A stretch of 64,000 nt of DNA from Blastomyces gilchristii SLH14081 (taxonomy: Eukaryota; Ascomycota; Eurotiomycetes; Onygenales; Ajellomycetaceae). The translations under genes and the position numbers were made by a program. The notes beneath the pieces were generated by a model, which saw only the letters and a program-made list of their open reading frames with translations, was not told the origin of the DNA and searched no databases. Positions 22,266-36,211 of the stretch are shown here, piece by piece; position 1 is the stretch's first letter; each line of letters opens with the position of its first letter. Location of the stretch: NCBI RefSeq assembly GCF_000003855.2, contig NW_003101679.1:1000417-1064416 (forward strand), in the 5' to 3' direction.

Positions 22266-24970
22266 ATGTCAGGGTACTCGCCTACAGATGTGGCTGGTGG
22301 GAGGTAAACTACAATTTCTCTCTTAATTCTCTTCCTTATTCTATAAATGTTACTAGAGGATAGGTAAACTAATGATTGGAATGGACTAATGGCAGAGGCG
22401 ATAGACAATTACTAGCAGGACAACCTCCGTCCTTCAAGACAAATGTCAACCGCCAGAAAACTAAGCGCTGGGTAAATGCAAAGTCTTATTCGTACGATGG
22501 TGACGAATGGGGTGATAGCGATGAATATGCAGATGAGGAACCTGTTGCCCCTTTAGCTACTGTCCCCGATGAAGCAGAACCCGCATCCCCACTCGATACC
22601 CAAGAAAACAAACAAAATATCCAAGCAAATGTCCCTGCGCAACGACGTGCGGACCACAGTGACTCATCGAAACCTCTGCTGTTCATTCGCCCCGCTGATA
22701 TATATAAACGCATGGAAGAGGAGAGACAAAAGCAGAATAAGAAGGAAGAAGATCAAGGCAGTACTTCTGGTACACCAGTTGACGCATCAAACGCTGCACA
22801 GGTTGCAGTTCCCGCAGACAGTGCTTCAAAATTACCTGTACCTGCAGAAAGTCCCCAGGTGCAGCAAAACCCTGACAGCGGCAGGCTACCATTACATTCG
22901 CCAGAGAACCGACCTCAATTATCAGAGCAAAGGAAACCAGCTTCCCCAACCCTCCCTGTCGAAAAGCCTGTTGCTGGACCTGCGGATGAGTCTATAGGAG
23001 GTGCGTCTACTTCACAAGGCCGGGATAGTCACCAACCGATTGAGGAGAAGCAAGAACAACAACAGCTATCTGAAGGCACAGAATTACACCATAACCCATC
23101 TCTTGGTTTCCGCTCTGTTGTCCATCAGGCGTTCGATGAACCTCCAGAAACCCCAAGTACAACAACCAGTAGCATCCCCAGGTCAGATAGTGCCAGTACC
23201 TCTATGATCAGCCCAATAATCCAATCCCATCCGTCCTCCAGCTTTGGAGGTGTACTTGGGCCGGGCCAATCATCCAGTGATCAGACTCCAACAATTGATG
23301 AAGAGCCTGTGGGCTTTAAACCGGGCCATAGGCGGAGCTTGTCCCCTCCCAATTCCGGAAGTAGCCCTGCTAAAAAACCTATTGTCCAATGCACTGTCCA
23401 TCCCGCCAAATCTCAGTTGGGGGGAGTTTCCATAGTTGGCACGCCTGAAGCCAAGCCGACCGATACCCGAGGTGGAGAATTTCATGCATCACCTTCACTA
23501 ACGGCATCGGACATTGAAACCCCCAAACAAGCAGCGACACCATCGTCAATTCCAGAAAGTGCGCCCACAGCCCCTACCAAGGGCGCTCGGCCTCCGTCAC
23601 CAACTAGTCGCCATGCCCTCCAACAACCTACGCATCCACCTCCTCCCGCACCCCAGCGGGACGAGAACGCTCGTATGCCACCGGCGCTTAATGTAGGTGG
23701 AGGAGAAAAGCGAATTTCACAGGTGCAATATTATCATCCTGCATCACAAAATGTCTCGCCGTCTAGCCCCGATAATGTATCACCAGGCGTCCATGATCGG
23801 CTAAGAGATGAAATTATGCAGTCGCTAAGCCCGCATGTTTCAATTACCCTTCAGGCCCAAGATAAGGCGGCGGTTGGCTCTAACTCTATCGTGGCAGCTA
23901 CATCAGACAAGCCTCCGCTAGAGACTTTACATACTACTATCCTGAATCCTCAACAACCTCCACAAAGCCCTGATATGCAAACGTCTCATGCCGCGCCAGT
24001 TTTCTCCGACCGTGGTCCTGACTACAACTCCGGTCTTGCAGGCCAGAATGAACCCGCTATGACGCTAAAGAAACGGTTTTCTTGGGAAGAGTCATCGATT
24101 GAAGACAATAACCAGGAACCCCCGGAGCTTCAGCAGCTAACTATTAATCCAGCCATGGCCCCAGATATTACACGAGAATCCGTAGGAGAAAGAACACCAA
24201 CTGGTCCGGAACGAGTTAGTGGAGACCTCAATGGACAACAGGCTGAGAGGAGCCCGGATACGGATCCAAGCCAAGCGGCTGTTGCCCCAAGCCCAACAGC
24301 TAGGGCTGAAGTAAGCCCAAGTCAAAATCTCACAGAATATGAAACCCCATCCGTCCAACCGCATGACAATCTACCTATCCAGCCAGCGTCTGCTGGAGGT
24401 TCTCCTAGCATCCCTGCTGAGCTTCAGTCTGCAGCCCAACTCCCAGCAATACAGGATCATAGATTACTCGGCTTCCGCCAAATCATGGCCATAGACAAGC
24501 CCAACGAGAAGATTAAAACGTTCGAGCGTACCAGAAAACAATTCGCAGATATGGACACAGGCCTGTCATCCTGGATAAATGCAACAACCAGCTCAAACCC
24601 CGATCATGCGGACTTGGCTCAGCGCAACGGCCTCCTCCCACCAGGAACCACCTTTGGGCATAGACCTAGCGCGTCGCGGAATAAGTTCCCCAAACTCACA
24701 TCTTTAGGTAACCTTTCGCTCCAAACGTCCCATAACGAGGGATCTCCAACAACGCCGCCGACGACAGCCGGCGGGCATACACGACATGCATCCGGCGCCA
24801 ACCAATTTTCCACGAAGATCAACACCCAGCAGGTGCAGGCCAAGGGTAAAGATTTGCTTCATAGCGCCGGTGTACTGGGCGGGAAGGCCGGAGGAGCGGC
24901 CAAGGGGCTCTTTGCAAAGGGGAGGAGCAAGTTCCGGAACAGCACGAGTACTGATAAGGTAGATACTTGA
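22266..24970 (+). CDS. Large disordered fungal protein (N-terminal part or separate gene)
   Basis: Exon 1 is 22266-22303 (MSGYSPTDVAGG, splice phase 2) and exon 2 starts at 22396, giving R-GDRQLLAGQPPSFKTN. The N-terminal block FKTNVNRQKTKRWVNAKSYS then YDGDEWGDSDEY is a conserved feature I recognise from hypothetical proteins of Eurotiomycetes, function unknown. Most of the rest is Pro/Ser/Gln/Thr-rich and probably disordered. A second conserved-looking block at about residue 700 is LLGFRQIMAIDKPNEKIKTF followed by ERTRKQFADMDTGLSSWI, and a basic Gly/Lys tail (KGLFAKGRSKFR) closes it. The frame stops at 24970, but GATAAG|gtagat at 24957 is a possible donor that would join it to the next coding block. 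One gene or two is unresolved. Confidence 0.7.
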
Positions 24971-25443
24971 AACAAATTCCCATTGTTCGGTGGGATTCCT
25001 TGATTTTCTTTGTTTATATCGATCTGGCGGTAGGGCCGTATAGGGCTTATTCTTTCCCCTGCATTTATGCCTTATTTCATATTCGAATTGGGGTGCGGCA
25101 AATCCTTTTTTGTCTGCCCTCGCTGTTTGTCAGCTGCGAGTACAATTTGAGCATATATCTCTTTCTATTCTTTTCCTATGTATATTCTTTTATTATCCAT
25201 TTGTTTCCTCTTCCAATTTGCCTTTTTTTATCATCAATTTGTATTGAGGATCCTATAGTTCCGACACCCCGCAACGAAACATCTGCGCGGGCATTATATG
25301 ACACTGTTATCACCAACCGTCTTTTTACCTCATTTCCACCTTGCTCTTCTTTTCTGTCTCTACCTCTCCACCTCTTCATGCCTCCTTGAGAGGCGTTAAA
25401 CTTCCCAGAAATCTAATTATGCTTTTCTCTCGCCGTTCTGTAG
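24971..25443. other. T-rich gap: intron or intergenic between two low-complexity coding blocks
   Basis: About 470 bp, strongly T-rich, ending TTCTGTAG at 25443 directly before an open frame without its own upstream ATG. This fits either a long intron (donor at 24957) or a 3'UTR plus promoter. No gene is seen inside. Confidence 0.45.
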
Positions 25444-28746
<3,303 letters not shown>

Positions 28747-30408
28747 AGCCGATACCCAGTGTTGTATTTTTGAAAGATATATATCTATACTTTGTTGATA
28801 CCCGCGCCCAGTACCCTTCGGTCGGTTTCTTATTGCCTTATTCAAGGGATGGTAGGTATTCTTTTCTTCCATTTTTGACCATGTTTTTCATGTTTTTCAT
28901 ATTTTTGAACTTTATTCTTGACTTCTATATCCCCAATTGGTATAGCGTTGAACGCTTCATTTATCATTTGTATATTCTGGCTAGATTTTACTGTATTCCC
29001 TTTCGTTTTTACTTGGCCTTTTCCTTTTATCTCTATCTTCCCTATTCTCGGCTCCCCACTACCCTCCAGATTATTTCGGGCCATTTTTTTTTGAATCGTT
29101 TTCCTGCTTGGAACCCATGGCGCTCGATGCGCGGCTCATCTTTATCTTATTAGTTATGGACACACCTTCGCTTCCTATGAATCTTATCCCTTTCTCTCCT
29201 TTGTTCGTTTCCTGGTGAATGTAATGTTCTTACAACCTAGAGCTCTTGATCAGCATTTCTCATTGGTTTATTTTTATTTCGCTATGCCTTCGGTTTAAGC
29301 ATCGAAAATGGCCGAAAAATTTCAGCTTCTCGATCCCTGAAAATAGATCCGTGAAAAAACCTTTCCTTGAAACAAACCCTATTTTGATTAACACCCAAGG
29401 TGGCAATTGATCCAGTCAGCTCCATTTTGATTCCCCAACCAGAATCGGGCCATAATCTAAAGTTTCAAGGGACGAGAATGAGACACACAGTCTGTTTTTT
29501 CTCCGCCCCTTCTCTCAGTTTCCAATGTTTTCTCGTAGCACTTTTCGTTCGCCCATTGACGTGACGTCATGAGGAACGGGTTTTCGAACGAGCCACAGCA
29601 ACGTTATCGTTCCGCAAACCTTAGGTTGCCACAGCAACTGACGGATGAGAGCACGTGCCAAGCACACGGGGTTTTGAAATCCACAATGACGATGTGCTAT
29701 TTTGACGTGAAATTCAGGCTGGACGCTAGGTCAATGAATTGAATGGGGAAAAATGTTACGAAGTGGAGGGAGAGCGAAAATTATTTCTGTTGAAACTCAT
29801 ATACTTCAATTGCACATCTATCAAAGTTGTCATGGGGATCATGGCGCAGCGATCTACATGGCTCTAGCTACCTTGTCTATCTAATCAAGAAACAATTGGC
29901 CTGTGAAGGATGTTGCCGTTGCAAAGAAAGGGGGGGGAAACAGAGAAGAAAGAGAAGGTAAAAATCAATATATCCAAAACCCGATTGCTTGCATAGAAAA
30001 TGCAGAAAATGATAGCAGAGAGATGATCATCAAAGGGCATTCCAGGAAGGATGGCAGCAGCATATGCATTTGCCGGCATCTGCCGGGACGTCTTTGTATG
30101 TGGGTAATGTAATCCCTCACGGGGAATAGCGGACGAATCGATATCGTGTAAAAGAATGCCGACGCGGCGATGGGAAGATCGGGGATTGCCATTGAGAGCA
30201 GCTCTCGCGTGCACTCATGAGCCAAATGGGGTTGATTGATTTGGGACAATCTCCTTCCCTAGCAGGTTTTCAATGCAGAGGAAAAGAGGGGGTGAAGGGC
30301 TGGCGGTGGGGGTGGTGGGGTGGTGGGGTGGCAGTGGTGGTGTGTCGAGTTGAGCAAGTCGATCGACCAGGGCTGTAGGGATAAAAAGCCATCGTTGGTT
30401 CGTTAAAT
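28747..30408. other. Convergent intergenic, 1.66 kb
   Basis: Polar, T-rich 3' flank to about 29290, then GC-normal sequence with a CRE palindrome at 29562-29569. Short frames only. Long for a space between converging genes; an unrecognised noncoding transcript is possible but unsupported. Confidence 0.45.
29562..29569. promoter_or_regulatory. CRE palindrome TGACGTCA (bZIP/ATF-type site)
   Basis: Exact TGACGTCA, preceded by an overlapping half-site (TTGACGTGACG). This is the consensus bound by CREB/Atf1-type bZIP factors. No start codon of a recognised gene lies within 1 kb on either strand, so function is doubtful. Confidence 0.35.
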
Positions 30409-30642
30409 CTACCAGAACCATCCGCGGGATTGCTTAATATTGCTCAGCCGCTCATTGATGGCTTTCAGTTCTGCGGTGCGGTTTTCTTCACTTTGTTTCA
30501 TCATGGCGAGATGGGCGGCTCTAAGGTCGTCGAAGTCCTTCTCGAGCTTGTTGTGCCATGGGTAGAGAACGAAGACTTGGAAACAGAGAGCAGAGGATCC
30601 GATGACGAAGTTGGTGAGGGAGAAGCCTCTTGTGATGAACAT
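30409..30642 (-). CDS. Small single-span membrane protein, 77 aa (mitofissin-like candidate)
   Basis: The frame starts MFITRGFSLTNFVIGSSALC, one hydrophobic helix (about residues 5-27, ending FQVFVLYPW), then a charged amphipathic coil (HNKLEKDFDDLRAAHLAMMK … ELKAINERLSNIKQSRGWFW). Topology, length and the LYPWH…L..DF pattern resemble the small mitochondrial Atg44/Mdi1 (mitofissin) family, which drives fission for mitophagy. This is an impression from pattern, not an alignment. The alternative is another small mitochondrial inner-membrane protein. An untranslated 5' exon cannot be excluded. It converges with the low-complexity gene on its left. Confidence 0.6.
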   Translation of the reverse strand: MFITRGFSLTNFVIGSSALCFQVFVLYPWHNKLEKDFDDLRAAHLAMMKQSEENRTAELKAINERLSNIKQSRGWFW

Positions 30643-30958
30643 TGCTGCGGTTGTGTGTTTGTTTGTATTTTTGCTATTGGGAATGGGTTAGCTATGTTGT
30701 TTCCTTACGATGGTCGAAGCAAAATTATGCGCTGCACGTACCGTTGTTGGGATTCAGTGAGTGGGAAATGTCAAAGGAGTGAAAGCGACAAGTGTGGAAG
30801 ATAAAGGAACGGGATGGGGATGGTTGAGTGAATTGGGTGCAGTGTTGAATTCGACGGCGGTTTAAATCCTTATATTGATTCACATTTCCGGCCGGAAAAA
30901 CATTCGGCGTGGCAAGCGCTTCTTGTTCAGCCACAAGAATTCCTGAGGTTTCCTACAA

Positions 30959-31747
30959 GCCCTAACCCACGTGACCCACCCATAGATAGATGATTACACA
31001 CCTTCAACCAACGTTCAACAGGTTATGAGACCCTTATTGCTATCTGTTCTATACCACTACCAAACATGCTATCCTCTCTTTCTCAAGTGTAGAGGTTCGT
31101 TCTGTGGGTAGTGGAAAGTCCTCAGCATAGGCACCGGAAGACCTTGAATGCATGTCCTCAAGATGAGGCAATCAGAAGTCCTCTCTGACGATGGAGGCAC
31201 CTACTCCGTACATAGTATGCCATGACCAAAAGAGTCAAGAAGACATCACTGAGTTCTCATGACCAAGAGGAGCCAGCCATGAGAATATTCATTGTTCAGA
31301 GGTCTCTAGTTGAGATAACTGCTGTTCAGAACTTCTAGCTAGGGTAATATATCATTGTCAAAGTTCACTATCATCACACTCTCTAGCGGAGATGATCATA
31401 GAAAAATTGTCAAGTTCGGATTCTCTAAGTTAGTTGAGAATACCTGTTGTTTGGAGCCCCTAGTTGGGGTAACACCGCCATGTCAAGAAGAATCATCATC
31501 CAGATTCTCAAGTTGAGGATACCGAAGTTGAGATAACCGCCGTTCGACGTTCTCTATCGAAGGATGATGGGGCGCTCCTAATTTTGGAGCAAATGATTTC
31601 AGAGTTTCGGGTTGTGTACTGGGAATACAGAGATGGTGGGCATTTGTGTGCTGTGCATTGAATTTTACAGTTACTGATGTACAGGCACTATTCCTAATGA
31701 GGAAACAAGAGTCTGAATCTATCAAACCCTAACCCATGTGACTCACC
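30959..31747. mobile_element. Candidate copia-type fragment, not CpG-depleted
   Basis: The 15-mer ACAGGTTATGAGACC at 31018-31032 equals, on the opposite strand, the primer-site region of the copia element at 11680-11694, also just inside a ...CA end. The interval is bracketed by two copies of CCTAACCCA(C/T)GTGAC(C/T)CACC. No pol motif is readable, so this may be a solo or partial element. Borders are uncertain. Confidence 0.35.
31260..31560. repeat. Degenerate tandem repeats
   Basis: A motif close to TTCTCTAGTTGAGATAACTG (variants TTCTAGCTAGGGTAA, CCCCTAGTTGGGGTAA, TCTCAAGTTGAGGATA, GAAGTTGAGATAACCG) recurs at about 31301, 31331, 31381, 31423, 31456 and 31503. Each unit contains a short inverted repeat (CTAGTTGAG-like) and is often followed by GTTCAGA or GTTCGA. 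Looks like a decayed minisatellite or hairpin array. Confidence 0.5.
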
Positions 31748-33435
31748 ACGTATACCTAGGTACTCTACCTAGTATAGCCGCTTCTAGATAACCTAGTCTA
31801 CGCTGTATAAGCGAGCCGGCCAGATAGGCGAGTCGACCACGTCGTACTACAGCTAGCTTCTTCCGCCAAGCTTCTTTTTCTTCTTCTTTTTAGCCTGCGG
31901 AATAGCGGACATATCTGCCCATCAAATTTGTATGTACGGAGTACGGAGTACAGAGTACGGAGTAGAGATACCTATATTTGTTTGTTTCAAAAGTATCTTG
32001 TTGGGGGTCCCGCGGTTGATCGGCCCTTCTACCAGCAGTGCGCTGGTGGTGATTGAGCTCTTTTGCCCCAGTAGCCTACATATCTCCATACACCCATGCT
32101 TAGTAATCCTCGTTCCCCTAGCAATCTTCAATCAAGCAAGCTTTATGATAGACTACGTTAGATCATTACACAACATTCCCATTATTATTCCGCTGGGTTC
32201 GCTTGAGAGCAGCTTGTCATTATTTTAGCAAAAAAAGAAGAAAGAAAAAAAAGAAAGAAAAAAGAAAGAAAAAAAAGAAAAAAGAAGGGGAAAAAAAAAA
32301 AAAAGAAAAAGGAAAAAGGAAAAAGGAAAAAGGGAAAAAATTCCTTGAAGTATATGGTGCTGCTACTTAGCCATCGACCAGACGTCACATACTTTCCAAC
32401 CTGGCATGCCAGGTTGAAATCTACTCATTCGGGCGGAGTTTTAACAAACCCCACGCTGGATACCAAATGCCCTCGGCTGTCCACTCGCTCGGCGCTCGGG
32501 CGTGTACTCCGTATTTGCGCGGGAAAACCCCGACATTCGAGAATCGCCAATAACCTAGTTACGGGTATATGAACAGGTCCCAGCCGAGATACGCGAGATA
32601 CGAAGGCGGTGGGAAGCCTTGAAGGTTCACTCGTTAGCGGGACTACTACGGAGGCGCCTCCTAGTCAATCCGGGCCGTGGCTGGGACCTGACCTGAGTGC
32701 CCGGTGTGACACCGTCCAACCAAACCAATCAGGTTGGGCCTTTGTATCTCGAGCTCAATTACGGAGTATTATCTTCCGATTTTTGAGCGGGAAATAGCAA
32801 AAGCAATTCGATCAATCCTCTAGTTTTTGAAGGTACGTCATTTATCTTTTGATAGGATGTATTTTTATATGTTTACTGCTAGTTATTCCGCTACTATCGA
32901 CACTGGTAAACCCCTTTATTTTCATTAAGGCCCCCCTAATATTTTAGTGGCATGCTAACCATCATTCCAGGGGGCGCGTCTTCAAATATCCCCAAGAGGC
33001 AGCCAGCTTCCTTTCTCATTATTATTATTTAATATTACACATTATTATTCTTCTTCCTTTTATTCTCCTATTTCAGAGACTATGCAGGAGACCCTCCTTA
33101 GCATCTTAGTCTGAGGGCAGAATTTATTTCCTACGACTCATCTGGCTATCCTCACCGAGGTACTCCCAATTTGGAGTCTAGTATGATTCTGATTCTTTGA
33201 CATCTCTAATAAGCTGTTCAGGGAAAACCACCAAATCCTGATTAAACCTGAGTGGATACAAAGACATCCTCCATACTCCGTACTCCGTAACCTAGTACCC
33301 TAGTACACTAGGACTTAATACCATTCTGCCTATTGGTCATATATATCGTGAAAATCATTTCCTCCTAACCCTCTGTAGCCAAGAATTGGCCCCAGATTGT
33401 GGATGTACTGTGTAATCAATAGATCATGATAAAAT

Positions 33436-33540
33436 TGCCTTGTGGTGGAGGCAGGATTTGAACATGCAACCCTGATGTCTCAGAAGAGCAATCCCCTCGT
33501 CTTGGGAGCGAGGCCACAATTAGCGTCGTGCCTTACCGGC
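33436..33540 (-). repeat. Second tRNA-like (SINE-like) block
   Basis: On the minus strand it ends GTTCAAATCCTGCCTCCACCA, a B-box plus an acceptor-like end with an encoded CCA. Farther 5' are GGTAAGGC (A-box-like) and GCTAATTGTGGCC, shared in form with the block at 8930-9187. A partial inverted copy (CGCTCCCAGACGAG) lies at about 33626-33640 on the plus strand. No proper acceptor stem closes, so it is not called a functional tRNA. Fold of the CTCG-loop-CGAG arm is clear. Confidence 0.45.
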
Positions 33541-33698
33541 TCGATATGGCCAATAGGCAAGCTGAATTAGGGGCTTCCAGCCAATAAGCAGTCATAAATT
33601 GGGGTGGCAGAAAAATACGCTAATCGCTCCCAGACGAGAGGATAATATTACACACAATAATAATATTAGTTACTGCCTCTCATTCGATTCCTGTCAAG

Positions 33699-34360
33699 AT
33701 GGAATTACTTGCTGCTGCTACTACTCCACCTGCTACTGCTTCAGAAGCTTCTACTTCACCTTCTACAAAGCAATTAACACTGTGATCGACATTGAGATAT
33801 CCTTCTTCTTCACGTCTTGGGTGAGGATATCCAATCATAATCTACAGAGGGTCGAGGTTATGATTAGCACTAATAAGAATTTAAGTTGTCACTCTGTTAC
33901 TAGCATAAAGTATTTCCATTTCCTCTCTTTAACTAGAGTTTTAATGGGGTTAAATCCTGTTGTGCCTGAATAAACTAGCTATAGTTTAACTAAAGCTAGC
34001 CTAGTCCTAGGCTGCTCTGGAATGAAGATTCCTTGAATTGGTAATAGCATTATAGCTTAAGTTCTTAGCGCTTCGCAGTAATCAAAACTTTTGAAAGGAT
34101 CCTCCGTATTATTGAAGAGTTCAATACAGCGTACACCTGAGAAGCTGAAGTAGCTACTTCTAAAAAGCATGCCAGCCTATTCCCCTGATCTGAACCCAAT
34201 TGAATCTGTATGGAATCTTATAAAGCAGTGGATACCAGGAGAACCATGAGAATGAGGAGAATCTTTCTTATGATGTACTTCAAGAGGTGGTTAGAAATGC
34301 CTGGGACTTTACAGCAGAGAACCAGTTACAGGAGCTTATAGCAGAGATGTCTGCTTGACA
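33699..34360 (+). pseudogene. Tc1/mariner transposase remnant
   Basis: Starts MELLAAATTPPATASEASTS, resembling the N-terminus of Tc1-type transposases in related fungi. After stops it resumes with MPAYSPDLNPIESVWNL at 34169, which includes the conserved motif next to the second catalytic acid (YSPDLNPIE.W). It ends with VLQEVVRNAWD, LQELIAEM and GGGYTRY-like text, typical of the family C-terminus. About 220 codons remain of an expected 340, with several stops and frame changes. Inactive. Confidence 0.8.
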
Positions 34361-34492
34361 GGTATCCAGCGTAGAGACAGGGGGTGGCTATACAAGATAT
34401 TCATATTATTATTATTGAATCCGAACACACATTCAAAAATAAGAATGTCACATAAAGATGGTTAGTATGCCACTAAAATATTAGGCGGGCTC

Positions 34493-35571
34493 TAACGAAA
34501 ATACCGGGGTATGGAAGTATGATGTATGATTAACTTTGACAAATGATCACTTATTGTCACTAATAATGGTATGGACAGAACCATCTCTAAACCAACAATT
34601 TGTAGATCCCTAAATATATCGGAAAGCAACCTTTTATCAATTGCAGCGAGATAAGCCGCATACCGCAATCTCTATATGTCGTATATATCGTAGTTAACAG
34701 TCTATATATATGACCCGTATCAAGCTAGGGGATTGCATTAGATTGGAGAGAAAGCGGAGGGAATACGCCAAGATTCTAGATCAGAATTAGGTTTCGCCTC
34801 AAAACTCTATCCACGGCTTAGTAATTTTCTTACCGCCCATAGACGACAAGCTTGCCTTCCTAATATGGTTAGTATGAGGGATTTGTTTACGCCTCAAAAG
34901 CGCCGGAGCCGCTGAGATAAGGTGGTGTGAGAGACCAAGCCGAGTCCGTCGCAAACTGGAGGGGTCCGAGGGAAGGAAACCGAGCTGAAAGCAGTGCGGA
35001 GTTGACAATGGAGGAGAAAAGACTTCCGGAAGGTGCGGGAGAAGGCTGGGTGGATTTTGCGTGGGCAGTTCTCCACCTTACAGGGATGCTAAATTATCAC
35101 CGTCAATCTGCTCCATGCATGCATGGATGGACACCGTCCTCCTTCGGGCTTTGCCCAATCAACAGAATAAATTAACCAGTAATGGAGCTAAATTGCCGTC
35201 CCAATGGCCCTAGGCGCAGCCAGTAGCTCGAGGAACGCAACAGCCTTCGCTTGATGGAGCTTACTGGGCCAATAAATCAAGGCCATTTCACTGTCGTGCT
35301 AGCTGACATGAACTGGTCGGCAACGGGCTGCTAAATTTTGTCACGCGAGGGCAGCCAGATGAAGGTCTTACCGATCTAAATTCCCCGCAACAGTCTAGGC
35401 AATCTGGGTAGCTGCAGGATGGGCAATAAAAGGGGCATAAGATCTCACCTGTGTCACCCCTCGAAAATCCGGGAAATATAAAAGCCACAGCTTATCGCAG
35501 ATCCTGTGACACCTCACATCTTCTATCCTTGACCAATCCACGATAAAGGCAGAAACACCTCTTCATCCATC
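34493..35571. other. Intergenic upstream of the cupin gene
   Basis: No supported gene. A TATA box stands close to the downstream start. Short plus frames around 34927-35175 lack recognisable features. Confidence 0.5.
35477..35483 (+). promoter_or_regulatory. TATA box (TATAAAA) of the secreted cupin gene
   Basis: TATAAAA lies 95 bp upstream of the ATG at 35572, a normal distance in filamentous fungi for a transcription start about 30 bp downstream and a leader of 50-60 nt. Confidence 0.5.
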
Positions 35572-36211
35572 ATGACGAGCACGACAGTACTCCGCATCCC
35601 TGTGCTGCTGAGCTTGCTTGCTTTCCTGGCGCTCCTGACGTCTCCCGTCATGGCCGCCCTTCCCAAGCCGCCAAAGGACTGCGACGACTGTAAACCCAAA
35701 GGTCCTATCACACGTTACAGTGCGCAAGAGGTCATCGCCAAACTCGGCCTCGTCCCTAACATTGAAAAGGGTTACTATGTCGAAACCTTCCGGGATCCAG
35801 ACTCCGTCAACAACCGTTCGGTCAGCACTGCCATCTACTACCTTCTCGAAGGCTCTGTCGGTCCTTCGTACTGGCATCGTATTGACGCTGCGGAACTCTG
35901 GCATTATTACGCAGGCGCGTCAATGAAGATGTACTTGTCACACAACGATGGCCAGCCGGTGAGAGAGCAGATCCTCGGGCCAAACATTTTCAGCTGCGAG
36001 AAGCCGCAGGTGGTTGTGGGCAAATGGGAGTGGCAGAGAGCGCAGAGCTTGGGAGCCTGGACGCTCGTTGGGACAACTGGTAAGGGAATTTGTTTTTCAC
36101 TCGTAACTTGCTGGCAAGTGTTTTCTGTCTAACACTGCTTTAGTCGCCCCCGGATTTGACCCGAACGGCTTTGAGATGGCGCCACCCGATTGGCAACCTG
36201 ATGGAGCGTGA
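35572..36211 (+). CDS. Secreted DUF985 / Cupin_5 family protein, 191 aa
   Basis: Exons 35572-36079 and 36144-36211 join in frame (576 nt). A signal peptide is evident: MTSTTVLRIPVLLSLLAFLA followed by LLTSPVMA-A. After a Pro/Cys linker (CDDCK) comes an RmlC-like cupin: A..VIAKLGLVPNIEKGYYVE, then FRDPDS, STAIYYLLEGSVGPSYWHRI, DAAELWHYYAG, QILGPNIFSCEKPQVVVGKW, and after the intron VAPGFDPNGFEM. This order matches DUF985 proteins (PF06172), single-domain cupins of unproven function. The retained His in YWHR and ELWHYY fit a cupin metal or ligand pocket. Secretion is unusual for a family mostly predicted cytosolic. Without splicing the frame would end 16 codons after the donor and lose the family's last strand. 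Confidence 0.87.

Larger units (their letters stand above)
30643..32927. other. Repeat-rich intergenic region with possible decayed retroelement
   Basis: Contains a Met-tRNA-type primer-site copy at 31018-31032, a 20-bp near-repeat (CCTAACCCAYGTGACYCACC) at about 30961 and 31727, iterated degenerate repeats (31260-31560), TACTCCGTA motifs and an A/G-rich tract (about 32228-32340). No intact gene is seen. Confidence 0.5.
32928..34492 (+). mobile_element. Tc1/mariner-like DNA transposon relic
   Basis: Terminal inverted repeats of about 35 bp (32928-32962 and 34458-34492) share the core CCTAATATTTTAGTGGCAT. Both ends abut TA dinucleotides (32926-32927 and 34493-34494), the target duplication of this superfamily. 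Total length of 1565 bp fits. Inside are a plus-strand transposase remnant (33699-34360) and a minus-strand tRNA-like block (about 33436-33540). The TIR-to-transposase distance is large and the transposase short, suggesting an insertion on the left and an internal deletion. Confidence 0.82.
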
